DNA from: Tangfeifania diversioriginum | Lineage (GTDB): Bacteria > Bacteroidota > Bacteroidia > Bacteroidales > Prolixibacteraceae | NCBI GenBank assembly: GCA_945873105.1 | Contig: CAMCBW010000011.1 | Coordinates: forward strand, 61,026-125,025 | Length of the DNA: 64,000 nucleotides | Direction: 5' to 3' | Shown: one piece after another, positions 43,602 through 53,158 of the stretch | Layout: the number at the start of each line of letters is the position of its first letter | Position numbering within the stretch: position 1 is the first letter of the stretch | Translations under genes and position numbers: made by a program | The notes under the pieces: generated by a model | What the model was told of the DNA's origin: nothing | Seen by the model: the letters and a program-made list of their open reading frames with translations, nothing else | The model's database searches: none

Positions 43602-44558
43602 ATGTATACCATACTGATCATAGAAGATACCATAGAACTAAGGGAAAATATCGCTGAGGTTTTGGTATGCGAAGGCTTTGAAGTACTTCAGGCTGGGAAT
43701 GGGATTGCCGGGATAGAACTCGCCCTCAAACATTCTCCGGATCTGATCCTTTGTGATATCATGATGCCGGGGCCCAATGGGTTTGAAGTTTTAAAATCGC
43801 TGAAATACAAAGGAGACCAGCTTCAGGTCCCTTTCATATTTATTTCAGCCCTTGATGAGCGAAAAGATATCAGGGAAGGAATGGGTTTGGGTGCAGATGA
43901 TTACCTGGTAAAACCCTTTACTATCAAGGAATTGTTGACTGCCATCCAAGTCCGGATTGAAAAACACCAGTCACTGGAGAGCAGGATCAAATCCCGCATC
44001 GAGTCGATCGAAAGCGAATTACTCCTGAACATTTCTGAATTGGAGACATTGGTTGATTCCCAAAAAGTGCAGCTGGATCAGGCTGTTACCCAAAAAGAGC
44101 TGGCAACCGAAAAACTGAAGGAGAAGCAAGAATTGTTGATGCAGGATGCACTTCGGTCCATCGAAATCAACAACATCATTCAAGAACTTACAGCGCAGCT
44201 AAATTTTGCACTCCAGAAAAACAATCTTACAGAAGATCAAAGAATAACACTATCCGGGTTGCGGAACAAACTTCGCAACAAGTCTATTTTGCTCAACAAC
44301 CAAACAGTTTTCCTCTTCAAGTTTGAGCAAACTTACCCAAATTTCAAACTACAGCTACTCCGTCGATATCCCAAGCTCAAAAAGCAGGATTTGGCATTGC
44401 TGGTTTCTACCTATTTAAACCTGGATACAAACCAGCAGGGAGCTATCCTAAACATCACCTCTGAAAGCGTAAGAAAGAAAAGGTACCGGTTGAAGCTCAA
44501 AATTGGTTTGGGCAAAGAGCAGGAGCTAGCCGATTTCTTTCAAAAGATGATTCAATAA
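43602..44558 (+). CDS. response regulator with coiled coil and C-terminal LuxR-like helix-turn-helix
   Basis: This is a 318-residue protein. The receiver (1-125) has IIED, phosphoacceptor D52 (LCDIMMPGPNG), and Lys in LVKPF near 104. A long coiled coil follows (about 130-240, rich in Glu, Lys and Leu). The C-terminal module (about 255-318) contains LKKQDLALLVSTYLNLDTNQ and ITSESVRKKRYRLKLKIGL, resembling the LuxR-like helix-turn-helix that Bacteroidota attach to TPR and coiled-coil sensors. It should be a DNA-binding regulator phosphorylated by a kinase such as the one at 46831. It is first in a run of five closely spaced genes and 17 bases from the dehydrogenase, its likely target. Confidence 0.88.
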   Translation: MYTILIIEDTIELRENIAEVLVCEGFEVLQAGNGIAGIELALKHSPDLILCDIMMPGPNGFEVLKSLKYKGDQLQVPFIFISALDERKDIREGMGLGADDYLVKPFTIKELLTAIQVRIEKHQSLESRIKSRIESIESELLLNISELETLVDSQKVQLDQAVTQKELATEKLKEKQELLMQDALRSIEINNIIQELTAQLNFALQKNNLTEDQRITLSGLRNKLRNKSILLNNQTVFLFKFEQTYPNFKLQLLRRYPKLKKQDLALLVSTYLNLDTNQQGAILNITSESVRKKRYRLKLKIGLGKEQELADFFQKMIQ

Positions 44559-44575
44559 AATATTAAATCAATACC

Positions 44576-45382
44576 ATGAAAATTACCAACGGAACACTCG
44601 TACTGATTACCGGAGGAGCCTCCGGTATTGGCAAACTGATGGGACAAATCGCACTGCAAAAGGGTGCAGAGCTCATCATCTGGGACATCAACCAGGAAAA
44701 GATTGATGAAACCATGAAGACTTTTGCCAAGATAGGTAAGGTAACCGGCTACCAGGTGGATGTTTCAAAATTAGACCAGATAACTGATACTGCCGCACTG
44801 GTAAAACAGAATCATGGACCAATTGACCTGCTGATCAACAATGCCGGTATCGTGGTAGGCAAACTCTTTCAGGATCATACCCCTGAGGAGATTACCCGCA
44901 CCATGTACATCAATGCGAATGCACTGATGTACATTGCCCTGCAGTTCCTTCCCGCCATGATCACCCGCAAATCGGGCCATATCTGCAACATCGCCTCCTC
45001 TGCCGGGCTTATATCAAATCCCAGAATGTCGGTTTATGCCGCCAGCAAATGGGCAGCCATCGGATGGTCTGACAGCCTCAGGATAGAGATGCAACAACAA
45101 AAAACAAAGGTTGGAATCACCACCGTAACCCCCTACTACATCAATACCGGGATGTTCGATGGGGTGAGATCCTCCATCATTCCCATCCTTAAACCGGACA
45201 AGGCAGCCAGGAAAATTATCAGGGGTATCGAGGGCAATAAATTCTTCGTCAAGATGCCGCTGATCATCCATTTTGTCAGGCTCTGCCAGGGATTGATGCC
45301 CATCTGGCTTTTCGACCTCCTGGTAGGGAAGGTATTGGGCATTTACAAAACGATGGAACACTTCGAAGGACGAAAAAACTAA
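44576..45382 (+). CDS. short-chain dehydrogenase/reductase (classical SDR)
   Basis: This 268-residue enzyme has the cofactor motif TGGASGIG (about 13-20), the Asp after beta-2 (WDINQ) favouring NAD, the NNAG motif (about 88-91), Ser near 139 (IASSAG) and the YAASK catalytic pair (about 154-158). The C-terminal region is rather hydrophobic (LIIHFVRLCQGLMPIWLF), as in membrane-associated SDRs that oxidise retinol-type or long-chain alcohols. The aldehyde dehydrogenase follows 11 bases later. Together they could turn an alcohol into an aldehyde and then an acid. Substrate unknown. Confidence 0.92.
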   Translation: MKITNGTLVLITGGASGIGKLMGQIALQKGAELIIWDINQEKIDETMKTFAKIGKVTGYQVDVSKLDQITDTAALVKQNHGPIDLLINNAGIVVGKLFQDHTPEEITRTMYINANALMYIALQFLPAMITRKSGHICNIASSAGLISNPRMSVYAASKWAAIGWSDSLRIEMQQQKTKVGITTVTPYYINTGMFDGVRSSIIPILKPDKAARKIIRGIEGNKFFVKMPLIIHFVRLCQGLMPIWLFDLLVGKVLGIYKTMEHFEGRKN

Positions 45383-45393
45383 CAAAATACACC

Positions 45394-46770
45394 ATGCAAG
45401 ATTGCTCACTGGCCACCCTCGAAACGGTAGTTTCGGCACAAAGGATATACTTCAAATCGAATGCCACCAAAGATTTAGCATTTAGGATTGAGAAGCTAAA
45501 GCAATTCAAATCGGCCATTTTGCGCTATGAGGCCAAAATCACTGAGGCACTTTGGCTCGACCTGCACAAATCTCCCGAGGAGGCCTATCTCACGGAGATC
45601 AGCATCGTTCTGCAGGAGGTAAACGACCACCTTAAACATCTCAGGAAGTGGGCCAAACCCAAAAGAGTAGCCACCCCGATTCAACTTCTACCCTCCTCCA
45701 GCCGGATCATACAGGAACCCCTAGGAACGGCCCTGATCATTGCCCCCTGGAACTATCCTTTCCAACTCCTGCTCAATCCTTTGGTTGGAGCCATCTCCTC
45801 GGGATGCTGTGCCCTGCTGAAGCCTTCCCCTTACACCCCAAACATAGCCAGGGTGATGAAAGAGCTGGTTGCAGAGACCTTTGATCCCGGACATGTGGCC
45901 CTCCTTCAGGGTGGCAGGGTGGTGAACCAGAGGCTGCTGGAACAGCGCTTTGACCTGATCTTTTTCACCGGAAGCCCCTCCCTGGGCAAACTGGTGATGC
46001 AAGCGGCTGCGAAATACCTCACGCCGGTAGTCCTCGAACTTGGCGGAAAGAGTCCCTGCATCGTAGACAAAGGAGCGGATATCAAAACTGCTGCAAAAAG
46101 AATTGCCTGGGGCAAATGCATCAATGCGGGACAGACCTGTATCGCACCCGATTACCTTTTTGTACACCAGTCAATCAAGGACGAGCTTCTGAAGGAGATT
46201 CCTGCTGCCATTGAAGAGATGTACGGCAAAGATATCAGGTCAAGCAAATATTTCCCGCGAATTGTGAATGAGCAGGCTGTAGCGCGTTTGCAGCAACTGA
46301 TGAAACATGGTAAAATCGTTTATGGAGGTGAGGTAGATGTTGCCGAAAAATATATTTCGCCGACCATTGTAACGGATGTCCTGCCGGATTTCCCGGTCAT
46401 GCAGGAGGAGATTTTTGGCCCTATCCTTCCGGTGCTGACCTTCGAGAACCTGGATACGGTGACGGATTATATCAATTCAAATGAGAAGCCACTAGCCACC
46501 TACTATTTCGGACCCTCAAAAGTGGCGAGAAAGCTTTTGGAAAAAACTTCCTCAGGCGGAGGATGCATCAACGATACCTTGATCCACATCGCCAACCATC
46601 ACCTGCCATTTGGCGGAGTAGGCAACAGCGGAATGGGCAATTACCACGGAAAGTTCAGCTTTCAGGCCTTCAGTCATGCACGGGGCATCGTATCCTCGGT
46701 TAGCTGGATCGATCTGCCCTTTCGATATGCCCCCTTCAGGTTCTTTGAATGGATTAAAAAAATTATTTAA
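45394..46770 (+). CDS. class 3-type aldehyde dehydrogenase
   Basis: This 458-residue enzyme has the length and features of class 3 (ALDH3) enzymes. It shows IIAPWNYPFQLLLNPLVGAI, the FTGSPSLGK cofactor turn, the general base Glu near 215 (LELGGKSP), the catalytic Cys near 249 (NAGQTCIAPDY) and EEIFGPILPV. The C-terminus has hydrophobic and basic residues (FRYAPFRFFEWIKKII) that could anchor it to a membrane, as in fatty aldehyde dehydrogenases. It oxidises aldehydes to acids with NAD(P). It is part of the operon with the SDR upstream and the kinase 60 bases downstream. Confidence 0.95.
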   Translation: MQDCSLATLETVVSAQRIYFKSNATKDLAFRIEKLKQFKSAILRYEAKITEALWLDLHKSPEEAYLTEISIVLQEVNDHLKHLRKWAKPKRVATPIQLLPSSSRIIQEPLGTALIIAPWNYPFQLLLNPLVGAISSGCCALLKPSPYTPNIARVMKELVAETFDPGHVALLQGGRVVNQRLLEQRFDLIFFTGSPSLGKLVMQAAAKYLTPVVLELGGKSPCIVDKGADIKTAAKRIAWGKCINAGQTCIAPDYLFVHQSIKDELLKEIPAAIEEMYGKDIRSSKYFPRIVNEQAVARLQQLMKHGKIVYGGEVDVAEKYISPTIVTDVLPDFPVMQEEIFGPILPVLTFENLDTVTDYINSNEKPLATYYFGPSKVARKLLEKTSSGGGCINDTLIHIANHHLPFGGVGNSGMGNYHGKFSFQAFSHARGIVSSVSWIDLPFRYAPFRFFEWIKKII

Positions 46771-46830
46771 CCGTATCTGACAGCGTGTAATTCGAAACAA
46801 ACCTACAAGCAACATCTTCAATCCAACCAC

Positions 46831-49800
46831 ATGAAAAAGGAGGATAACATTTCTTTGGTAGAGCAGGTACTTCTGCAAATTGTAGAAGCTGCCAACATTT
46901 TAGAACAGAAATCTGCGAAGCTGTTGCAAGAGATTCCCACCATAAGAGATGCCATCGAAATAGATCAGGAAGCAAGCTCCCTGAAAAATGAACTGAAGCA
47001 CTCCCTGGCTGCCTTGAAAAAGGCGACAGTTGAATTACGGATCGCCAACGAACAGGATGAAAGCTCTGTGGCTAAATACCGCAGCATCTTCGAGAATATG
47101 AGTGATGCCTACTACGAGGCTTCCATGGATGGCATCATCCTGGAAATCAGCAAATCAATCGAAATAATATCCAAAGGGCAATATCTAAGGGAGGAATTGA
47201 TCGGAAGGTCACTGGTGAGCCTCTACGAGCATCCTGAAGAGCGTGACTCCTTCCTGGCTGAACTTTCAAATACGGGAAGTGTCAACGACTATGACATTTC
47301 ACTGCGCAACAGGGATGGTTCGATTGTACATGTAGCAATCTCCTCGCGTATCTTGCTGGATGCAGGTGGACATCCTTCCAAAATCATTGGGAGCATCCGG
47401 GATATCACCAGAAGAAAACAGTCAGAAATAGAGGTTATCAGGCTGCTTAACAACAAAAACCTGCTTTCAAAAATAACCAAGGAGACCCTTTACGCCAGGG
47501 ATCTAAACAACTTTCTCGATTCCTCACTGGCCGAAATGGGCAGATCACTCCAGGTAAGTCGCGTCTACATGTTTGACCAGGACCATGCAAAAGGTACCAT
47601 GAACAACACCCATGAATGGTGTTCTACCGGGATTGTGCCGCAAATAGAGGAGTTGCAGGGAATTCCAGCTTCTGAAATGTCCTGGTGGATAGACTTGCTC
47701 CTGAAGGAAAACCTCATCTGCTTTTCCGACATCGAGGAGATTCCGGAAGAATCAATCAAGGAAATTCTGCGACCGCAAAACATATTGTCAATCCTGATTG
47801 TACCTGTCATGCTGGGAGGCAGATATTCGGGGTTTATCGGATTCGATGACTGCCTTACCCACCGGATTTGGAACCAGGATGAGATTGAGATGCTTCAATC
47901 CATGTCCAACATCATTTCTGGCTTTATTGAGCGAAAAAGTATCGAGGAGGCTTTGGTAGTATCCGTAGCTCAACTGAACCATGTTAATCTCAGCCTTGAG
48001 CAGATGGTGGAGGAGCGCACCCAGGAAAATCTTAGGCTTACACAACAACAGGCGGTAATTGGGGAAAATGCCGGTTTGGCCATTATCTCCACAGATGCTC
48101 TTGGCATCATCCAATCTTTCAATTCGGCGGCTGAATTGATGCTGGGCTACCAGGCAAGCGAAGTGATTGGCCTTCGGTCTCCCGACATTTTCTTTGACCC
48201 CTTTGAGCTTACCCAAAATGCCGAAGAACTATTGGGTACAGATGGTGAAGACAATTCATCGGATTTCAGACTCATTTCGAACCAGTCTAACCTAATGCTT
48301 ATCAACACCATCGAGTGGATTATGGTCAAAAAAGACCTGACAAGGATTCCAGTCAAACTTACCCTTTCTGTATTCAATGGACCCGATGGAAACATTGGAG
48401 GTTACATAGGCGTTGCCATGGATATCACCCAAGAAAAGATAGCTCTGGAATCCCTCCGTATCAGCGAAGAGCGCTTCCACAAGATGTTCCACCAGCATGC
48501 CGCCATGATGTGGTTGGTGAATCCCGTCACCCAAGAGATCGTAGATGCCAACCTATCCAGCGAGAAATACTACCAGTACAATTTTAGCAAGGATGCACCT
48601 ATCAAAGTAAGCGAAATCAATGTATTGGACGAGGAGCAGATGCAAAACGAAATCAATCTGGCAATGAGTCAGAAAAGAAACTATTTCGAATTCAAACACA
48701 AACTTGCCTCAGGTGACATTCGTACGGTTGAGGTACACTCCTCCCCAATAGAGGTGCATGAAGAGACCTTGCTTTTTTCAATCATCCACGACATTACGGA
48801 ACGGGTTAACTCGGAAGAGCAGCTCCGCAGGAGCGAAGCCGAGAAGAAAACAATCCTTTCAGCGATTCCTGATTTGATGTTCCGTCTGGACAGGAGTGGA
48901 AAGTTTCTCTCCTCTCATGCCAATAATCCGGAAGAGCTGCTTGTACCAGAATCTGCATACCTGGGGAAAGCATTAAAAGAGGTATTACCTCCGCACATCG
49001 CTTCCATCGCACAAGAATCTCTTGAGAAAGCCTTTCTGACCCGTGAGACGGTCACTTTCGAATATGAACTCCCTATCAATGGGGAAATCTGTTATTATGA
49101 AGACCGAATAAGAGTCATGTCGGATGATGAAGCACTCTCTATCGTACGTGACATCAGCGATCGTAAGCACGCAGAAAAGGCGTTGGAATGGAACGAGGCA
49201 TTCCTGAAAAAAATGACAGAATCCTCTCCCCTGGCTTTCCTGGTCGTTGACAACCGAACGGATGAAATCCTGTTTATCAACCACCAATTCTGCGAGATAT
49301 GGGGTATCAACCACCTGGAGGCGGATATTAGAGCTAAAAAACTGAAAAACAACGACATTATACCGGACTGCATACCGGTGCTCAAAGATGTACCGGCATT
49401 TGCCGAATCCTGTAAACCACTGCAGTTCGAAGAAAACCGGGTCATTGTGGAGGATGAGATTCCCTTCATGGATGGTCGCACCATCCGTAGGTTCTCTACC
49501 CAAATCAGGGATGCCTGGGATCAGTACCATGGCAGGTTATACATCTTTGAGGACATTACAGCGAGAAAGAGCTCTGAAAAATTAATCGAGACACAACGCG
49601 ATTTGGTGGCCAAACTTAGTGCAACCTCAGATCTCAAAAAGGCATTGGGGTACATATTGGATTCAGTATTTCAGGTAGCGGACGTCCATATGGGAGGGAT
49701 CTACCTCTTCAATGAAACCACCGGTGACCTTGAATTGGTTGGACACAAGGGTGTATCAGCGCTCTTTGCAAAAGAAATATTTTCCTACTCCTTTGATTCC

Positions 49801-51915
49801 CAGCACGCCATGCTGGTACGCAAAGGGAAAGCGGTTTATGGACCCTACAACAAAAACATTTTCCCGCAGCGCTCCAAGACGAGCGAAGATGTTATCACCA
49901 ACCTTGCCGTTCTTCCAATTCGCTACGAGGGAGTGGTGATTGGATCACTTAACCTATCCTCCGACAACGAAGTTGGGATCTATCCGCATTTGAGAAATGC
50001 GATTGAATCCCTGGCTTTGCAAATTGGCGGAACCATAACCAGGATCAAGGCTGAAAAAGCTTTGCTATCCAGTCAACAGAATTTCAAGTTGTTGTTTGAT
50101 ACCATCGATGATTTCATGTTTATTCTGGATTTGCAGGGCAACATCCTACAAACCAACTCAGAGGTCAGACAGAGGTTGGGATTTTCTGCAGAAGAGTTGT
50201 TTGGACAAAATGTATTGATGGTCCACCCACCCGAAAGAAGGGAAGAAGCAGGATTTATTGTGGGAGAGATGCTCGCCGGCAGGGCACTGTTTTGTCCTGT
50301 CCCGCTTATTTCAAAAGAAGGGAATCAGATACCGGTAGAGACCAGGGTCATCTTTGGCAAGTGGGATGGACAAGAGGTCTTGTTCGGAATATCACGAGAT
50401 GTCACCGAAAGACAACGGCTCGACGCAGAACTCAAGATGCAGAGCGCAGCTTTTGAGTCTTTTGCCTTGCCGATTATTATTACAGATGGAAAAGGGAAAA
50501 TAAACTGGGCCAATTCCAGTTTTTTAAATCTCTCAGGTTATCAGATGGAAGAAATAATAGGCAAAACAAATGGGGAATTGGTCAAGTCAGGGATTCAGGA
50601 TGAGTCACTTTACAAAAAAATGTGGTCAACCATCCAAAACGGAGAGATTTGGAGTGGTGAAATCTACAACAAGAAGAAGGATGGAACCATCTATCCTGAG
50701 GAGGAGACAATTTCTCCGGTCCCGGACCATCTGGGAAAGATCCGCAACTACATTGCCATCAAAATAGACATTACCGACCGCAAGAAAATGGAGGTGGCCT
50801 TGCGGGAGAGCGAGGCACGGTGGAACTTTGCACTGGAGGGATCGGGAGATGGAGTTTGGGATTGGAACAACGAAACCAGTGAGGTATTCTATTCGAAAAA
50901 TTGGAAATCCATGCTTGGGTATGGTGAACATGAGATCGGTAACAGCCTGAAAGAATGGGACTCCCGCATACATCCGGATGACCGGACAACCTGCTACGAA
51001 GATCTCAACAAACACTTCAGGGGTGAGATGGAAATATACAACAACGAACACCGGCTGAAGTGCAAGGATGGGAATTACAAATGGATCCTGGATCGTGGAA
51101 AAGTAGTTGCATGGAAATCGGATGGCCAGCCCCTTCGCATGATCGGTACCCATTCAGACATCTCCAAACGAAAAGAATTTGAAGAAAGTCTGAGATCCGC
51201 CATCGCCAAGGAGAAAGAACTGAACGACCTAAAATCACGCTTTGTTTCCATGGCCTCGCATGAATTCAGGACTCCGATGGCCTCCATTCTGATGATGAGT
51301 GACTCCCTGATTTCCTATTGGAAAAGAATGGATGACCATCACATTGCCTTGAAACTAACCCACATCAAAGACCAGGTGCAGCATTTGGCTCAAGTGGTGA
51401 CAGATGTGATGCAAGTCGCAAAAATACAGGAGGGAAAATTAAGCTATGTTCCCAAAAGAGTTGACATTGTTGGCTTAGCAGCCGACGTAATCAAGGATTT
51501 TAACATTGATGATTCCCTGGTTACCAAAATCAAATTTGATTCCAAATGGACATCGCTTGATATGTTACTGGACAGCAGGTTGATGGTACAAGTTTTGAAC
51601 AATTTATTGTCCAATGCCATCAAATATTCCCTGCCCACTCCTGTTGTATTTGTTAAGCTATACGAACAAGGGGATGAAATATTGCTGGCAATCAAGGACA
51701 ATGGCATAGGAATCCCCAAAAGAGACAAAAAGAACCTTTTCCAGCCATTTTACAGGGCAGAAAATGTCAAACAAATTCAGGGCAACGGACTCGGCCTCAA
51801 CATTGTTAGAGAGTCGGTCATGTTGCATGGGGGAGACATCATCTTTACCAGTGAACTAATGATAGGATCAACTTTTGTGGTCCACCTCCCCAAAACACTG
51901 ATTTTAAGTCTATAA
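46831..51915 (+). CDS. very large soluble multi-PAS/GAF sensor histidine kinase
   Basis: This 1694-residue protein has no transmembrane helix. Domain order, from motifs: helical N-terminus (1-75); PAS1 (about 82-195); GAF1 (about 214-370); coiled coil; PAS2 (about 410-540); PAS3 (about 546-660); PAS4 (about 677-785); PAS5 (about 794-905); GAF2 (about 917-1070); PAS6 (about 1087-1195); PAS7 (about 1205-1320); PAS8 (about 1334-1445, PAC ending HSDISKRK); HisKA with ASHEFRTPM near 1475; HATPase_c (about 1575-1690, DNGIGIP, GNGLGL). It integrates internal signals and should phosphorylate a separate receiver: the protein encoded 22 bases downstream or the regulator at 43602. The neighbouring alcohol/aldehyde enzymes suggest a metabolic or redox signal. 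Ligands are unknown. Confidence 0.92.
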   Translation: MKKEDNISLVEQVLLQIVEAANILEQKSAKLLQEIPTIRDAIEIDQEASSLKNELKHSLAALKKATVELRIANEQDESSVAKYRSIFENMSDAYYEASMDGIILEISKSIEIISKGQYLREELIGRSLVSLYEHPEERDSFLAELSNTGSVNDYDISLRNRDGSIVHVAISSRILLDAGGHPSKIIGSIRDITRRKQSEIEVIRLLNNKNLLSKITKETLYARDLNNFLDSSLAEMGRSLQVSRVYMFDQDHAKGTMNNTHEWCSTGIVPQIEELQGIPASEMSWWIDLLLKENLICFSDIEEIPEESIKEILRPQNILSILIVPVMLGGRYSGFIGFDDCLTHRIWNQDEIEMLQSMSNIISGFIERKSIEEALVVSVAQLNHVNLSLEQMVEERTQENLRLTQQQAVIGENAGLAIISTDALGIIQSFNSAAELMLGYQASEVIGLRSPDIFFDPFELTQNAEELLGTDGEDNSSDFRLISNQSNLMLINTIEWIMVKKDLTRIPVKLTLSVFNGPDGNIGGYIGVAMDITQEKIALESLRISEERFHKMFHQHAAMMWLVNPVTQEIVDANLSSEKYYQYNFSKDAPIKVSEINVLDEEQMQNEINLAMSQKRNYFEFKHKLASGDIRTVEVHSSPIEVHEETLLFSIIHDITERVNSEEQLRRSEAEKKTILSAIPDLMFRLDRSGKFLSSHANNPEELLVPESAYLGKALKEVLPPHIASIAQESLEKAFLTRETVTFEYELPINGEICYYEDRIRVMSDDEALSIVRDISDRKHAEKALEWNEAFLKKMTESSPLAFLVVDNRTDEILFINHQFCEIWGINHLEADIRAKKLKNNDIIPDCIPVLKDVPAFAESCKPLQFEENRVIVEDEIPFMDGRTIRRFSTQIRDAWDQYHGRLYIFEDITARKSSEKLIETQRDLVAKLSATSDLKKALGYILDSVFQVADVHMGGIYLFNETTGDLELVGHKGVSALFAKEIFSYSFDSQHAMLVRKGKAVYGPYNKNIFPQRSKTSEDVITNLAVLPIRYEGVVIGSLNLSSDNEVGIYPHLRNAIESLALQIGGTITRIKAEKALLSSQQNFKLLFDTIDDFMFILDLQGNILQTNSEVRQRLGFSAEELFGQNVLMVHPPERREEAGFIVGEMLAGRALFCPVPLISKEGNQIPVETRVIFGKWDGQEVLFGISRDVTERQRLDAELKMQSAAFESFALPIIITDGKGKINWANSSFLNLSGYQMEEIIGKTNGELVKSGIQDESLYKKMWSTIQNGEIWSGEIYNKKKDGTIYPEEETISPVPDHLGKIRNYIAIKIDITDRKKMEVALRESEARWNFALEGSGDGVWDWNNETSEVFYSKNWKSMLGYGEHEIGNSLKEWDSRIHPDDRTTCYEDLNKHFRGEMEIYNNEHRLKCKDGNYKWILDRGKVVAWKSDGQPLRMIGTHSDISKRKEFEESLRSAIAKEKELNDLKSRFVSMASHEFRTPMASILMMSDSLISYWKRMDDHHIALKLTHIKDQVQHLAQVVTDVMQVAKIQEGKLSYVPKRVDIVGLAADVIKDFNIDDSLVTKIKFDSKWTSLDMLLDSRLMVQVLNNLLSNAIKYSLPTPVVFVKLYEQGDEILLAIKDNGIGIPKRDKKNLFQPFYRAENVKQIQGNGLGLNIVRESVMLHGGDIIFTSELMIGSTFVVHLPKTLILSL

Positions 51916-51937
51916 CCATTTATTACACCTGTTTAAC

Positions 51938-53014
51938 ATGAAAAAAATACTGGTAATTGAAGATGAGTTGCTGCTCAGGCAAGGGATTGCCGAAATTCTC
52001 AACTTCGAGGGTTTCAATGTAATTGAGGCGCCAAATGGAGAAAAGGGGATCCTGGCTGCCCTCCACGAGGCCCCGGACCTGGTCTTATGCGACATCATGA
52101 TGCCACTCATGGATGGTTATGAGGTACTTTACCAGATTCGCTGCCACGACAGCACCAAGCTTATTCCCTTCATCTTTATGACTGCCCTTGCAGAGAGATC
52201 CGACCAGAGGTCCGGGATGGAGCTTGGTTCCGATGACTACATCTCCAAACCATTTACCAGGGAAGAGCTGTTGAGTGCGGTGAATACCCAATTAAGAAAG
52301 TCAAACGACAAAACTGAACAGGCAGAATTCAGGCTCAATGAGTTGCGAAACAGCATTATCAGACATCTTCCGCATGAATTGCTTACCCCCTTGAATGGAA
52401 TGATGGTTTACGGAGAACTGTTAATGGACTATCCAGAAACACTGACACTGGCTGATCTGCCGGAAATCGGGAAAAACATATACAACAGTGCCTTGAGGCT
52501 CAATCACCTCATTCAAAATTATCTGATCTATTCGCAGCTCGAATTAAGGAGTCCAATCGCCAGACAGGAGAACCCCCTGGAAGATGTTAAACAGAAATGT
52601 GACCAGGTTGCCATTGAGGTTGCCTCCAGGTACGAACGATTGAACAACCTGCTTCTCGAGACCACTGATGGGCCATTGTACATGGGTGAAACAGAATTCA
52701 TAAAGATTGTAGAGGAGATGACGGACAATGCCTTCAAATTCTCGCCGCAGGGATCACTGGTAACTGTACGCTGCGGAATCAAGATGGGAAAGTTCTATTT
52801 GCAAGTTGAGGATTTTGGGAGGGGGATGTCAGCTGCCAATATCTCAAGAATAGGTGCTTACATGCAATTCAAAAGAGAACAGCTTGAACAGCAAGGGTCC
52901 GGACTCGGTTTGATTATCACCAAAAGACTCATCGAAATGCACAGAGGTGAGTTATTGATTGAAAGCACAGAGGGAATTGGATCCAAACTTACGGCAACTT
53001 TTCCGGTTATTTGA
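51938..53014 (+). CDS. receiver-histidine kinase protein
   Basis: This is a 358-residue soluble protein. The receiver (1-122) has VIED, D52 (LCDIMMPLMDG) and Lys in ISKPF; it resembles the receiver of the regulator at 43602. A HisKA-like segment follows (H near 146 in HLPHELLTPLNG), then HATPase_c (about 245-358, EDFGRGM and GSGLGLII). The order (receiver first, then kinase) marks an intermediate of a phosphorelay: it may take phosphate from the large kinase 22 bases upstream and pass it from its own H-box to another receiver. No DNA-binding domain. Confidence 0.9.
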   Translation: MKKILVIEDELLLRQGIAEILNFEGFNVIEAPNGEKGILAALHEAPDLVLCDIMMPLMDGYEVLYQIRCHDSTKLIPFIFMTALAERSDQRSGMELGSDDYISKPFTREELLSAVNTQLRKSNDKTEQAEFRLNELRNSIIRHLPHELLTPLNGMMVYGELLMDYPETLTLADLPEIGKNIYNSALRLNHLIQNYLIYSQLELRSPIARQENPLEDVKQKCDQVAIEVASRYERLNNLLLETTDGPLYMGETEFIKIVEEMTDNAFKFSPQGSLVTVRCGIKMGKFYLQVEDFGRGMSAANISRIGAYMQFKREQLEQQGSGLGLIITKRLIEMHRGELLIESTEGIGSKLTATFPVI

Positions 53015-53158
53015 ACCATAAATAGCAACCCTTCCCCAATTTCATTTTGAATTGACTATTTTTAAAACGTTTTCCGATCATTGGAACCATCGGCAGAGAT
53101 CTTCTCTGCTGTTTGGATCGTGAAAATTTCAATAGAATAACCTTCAAAACCTATTGCA

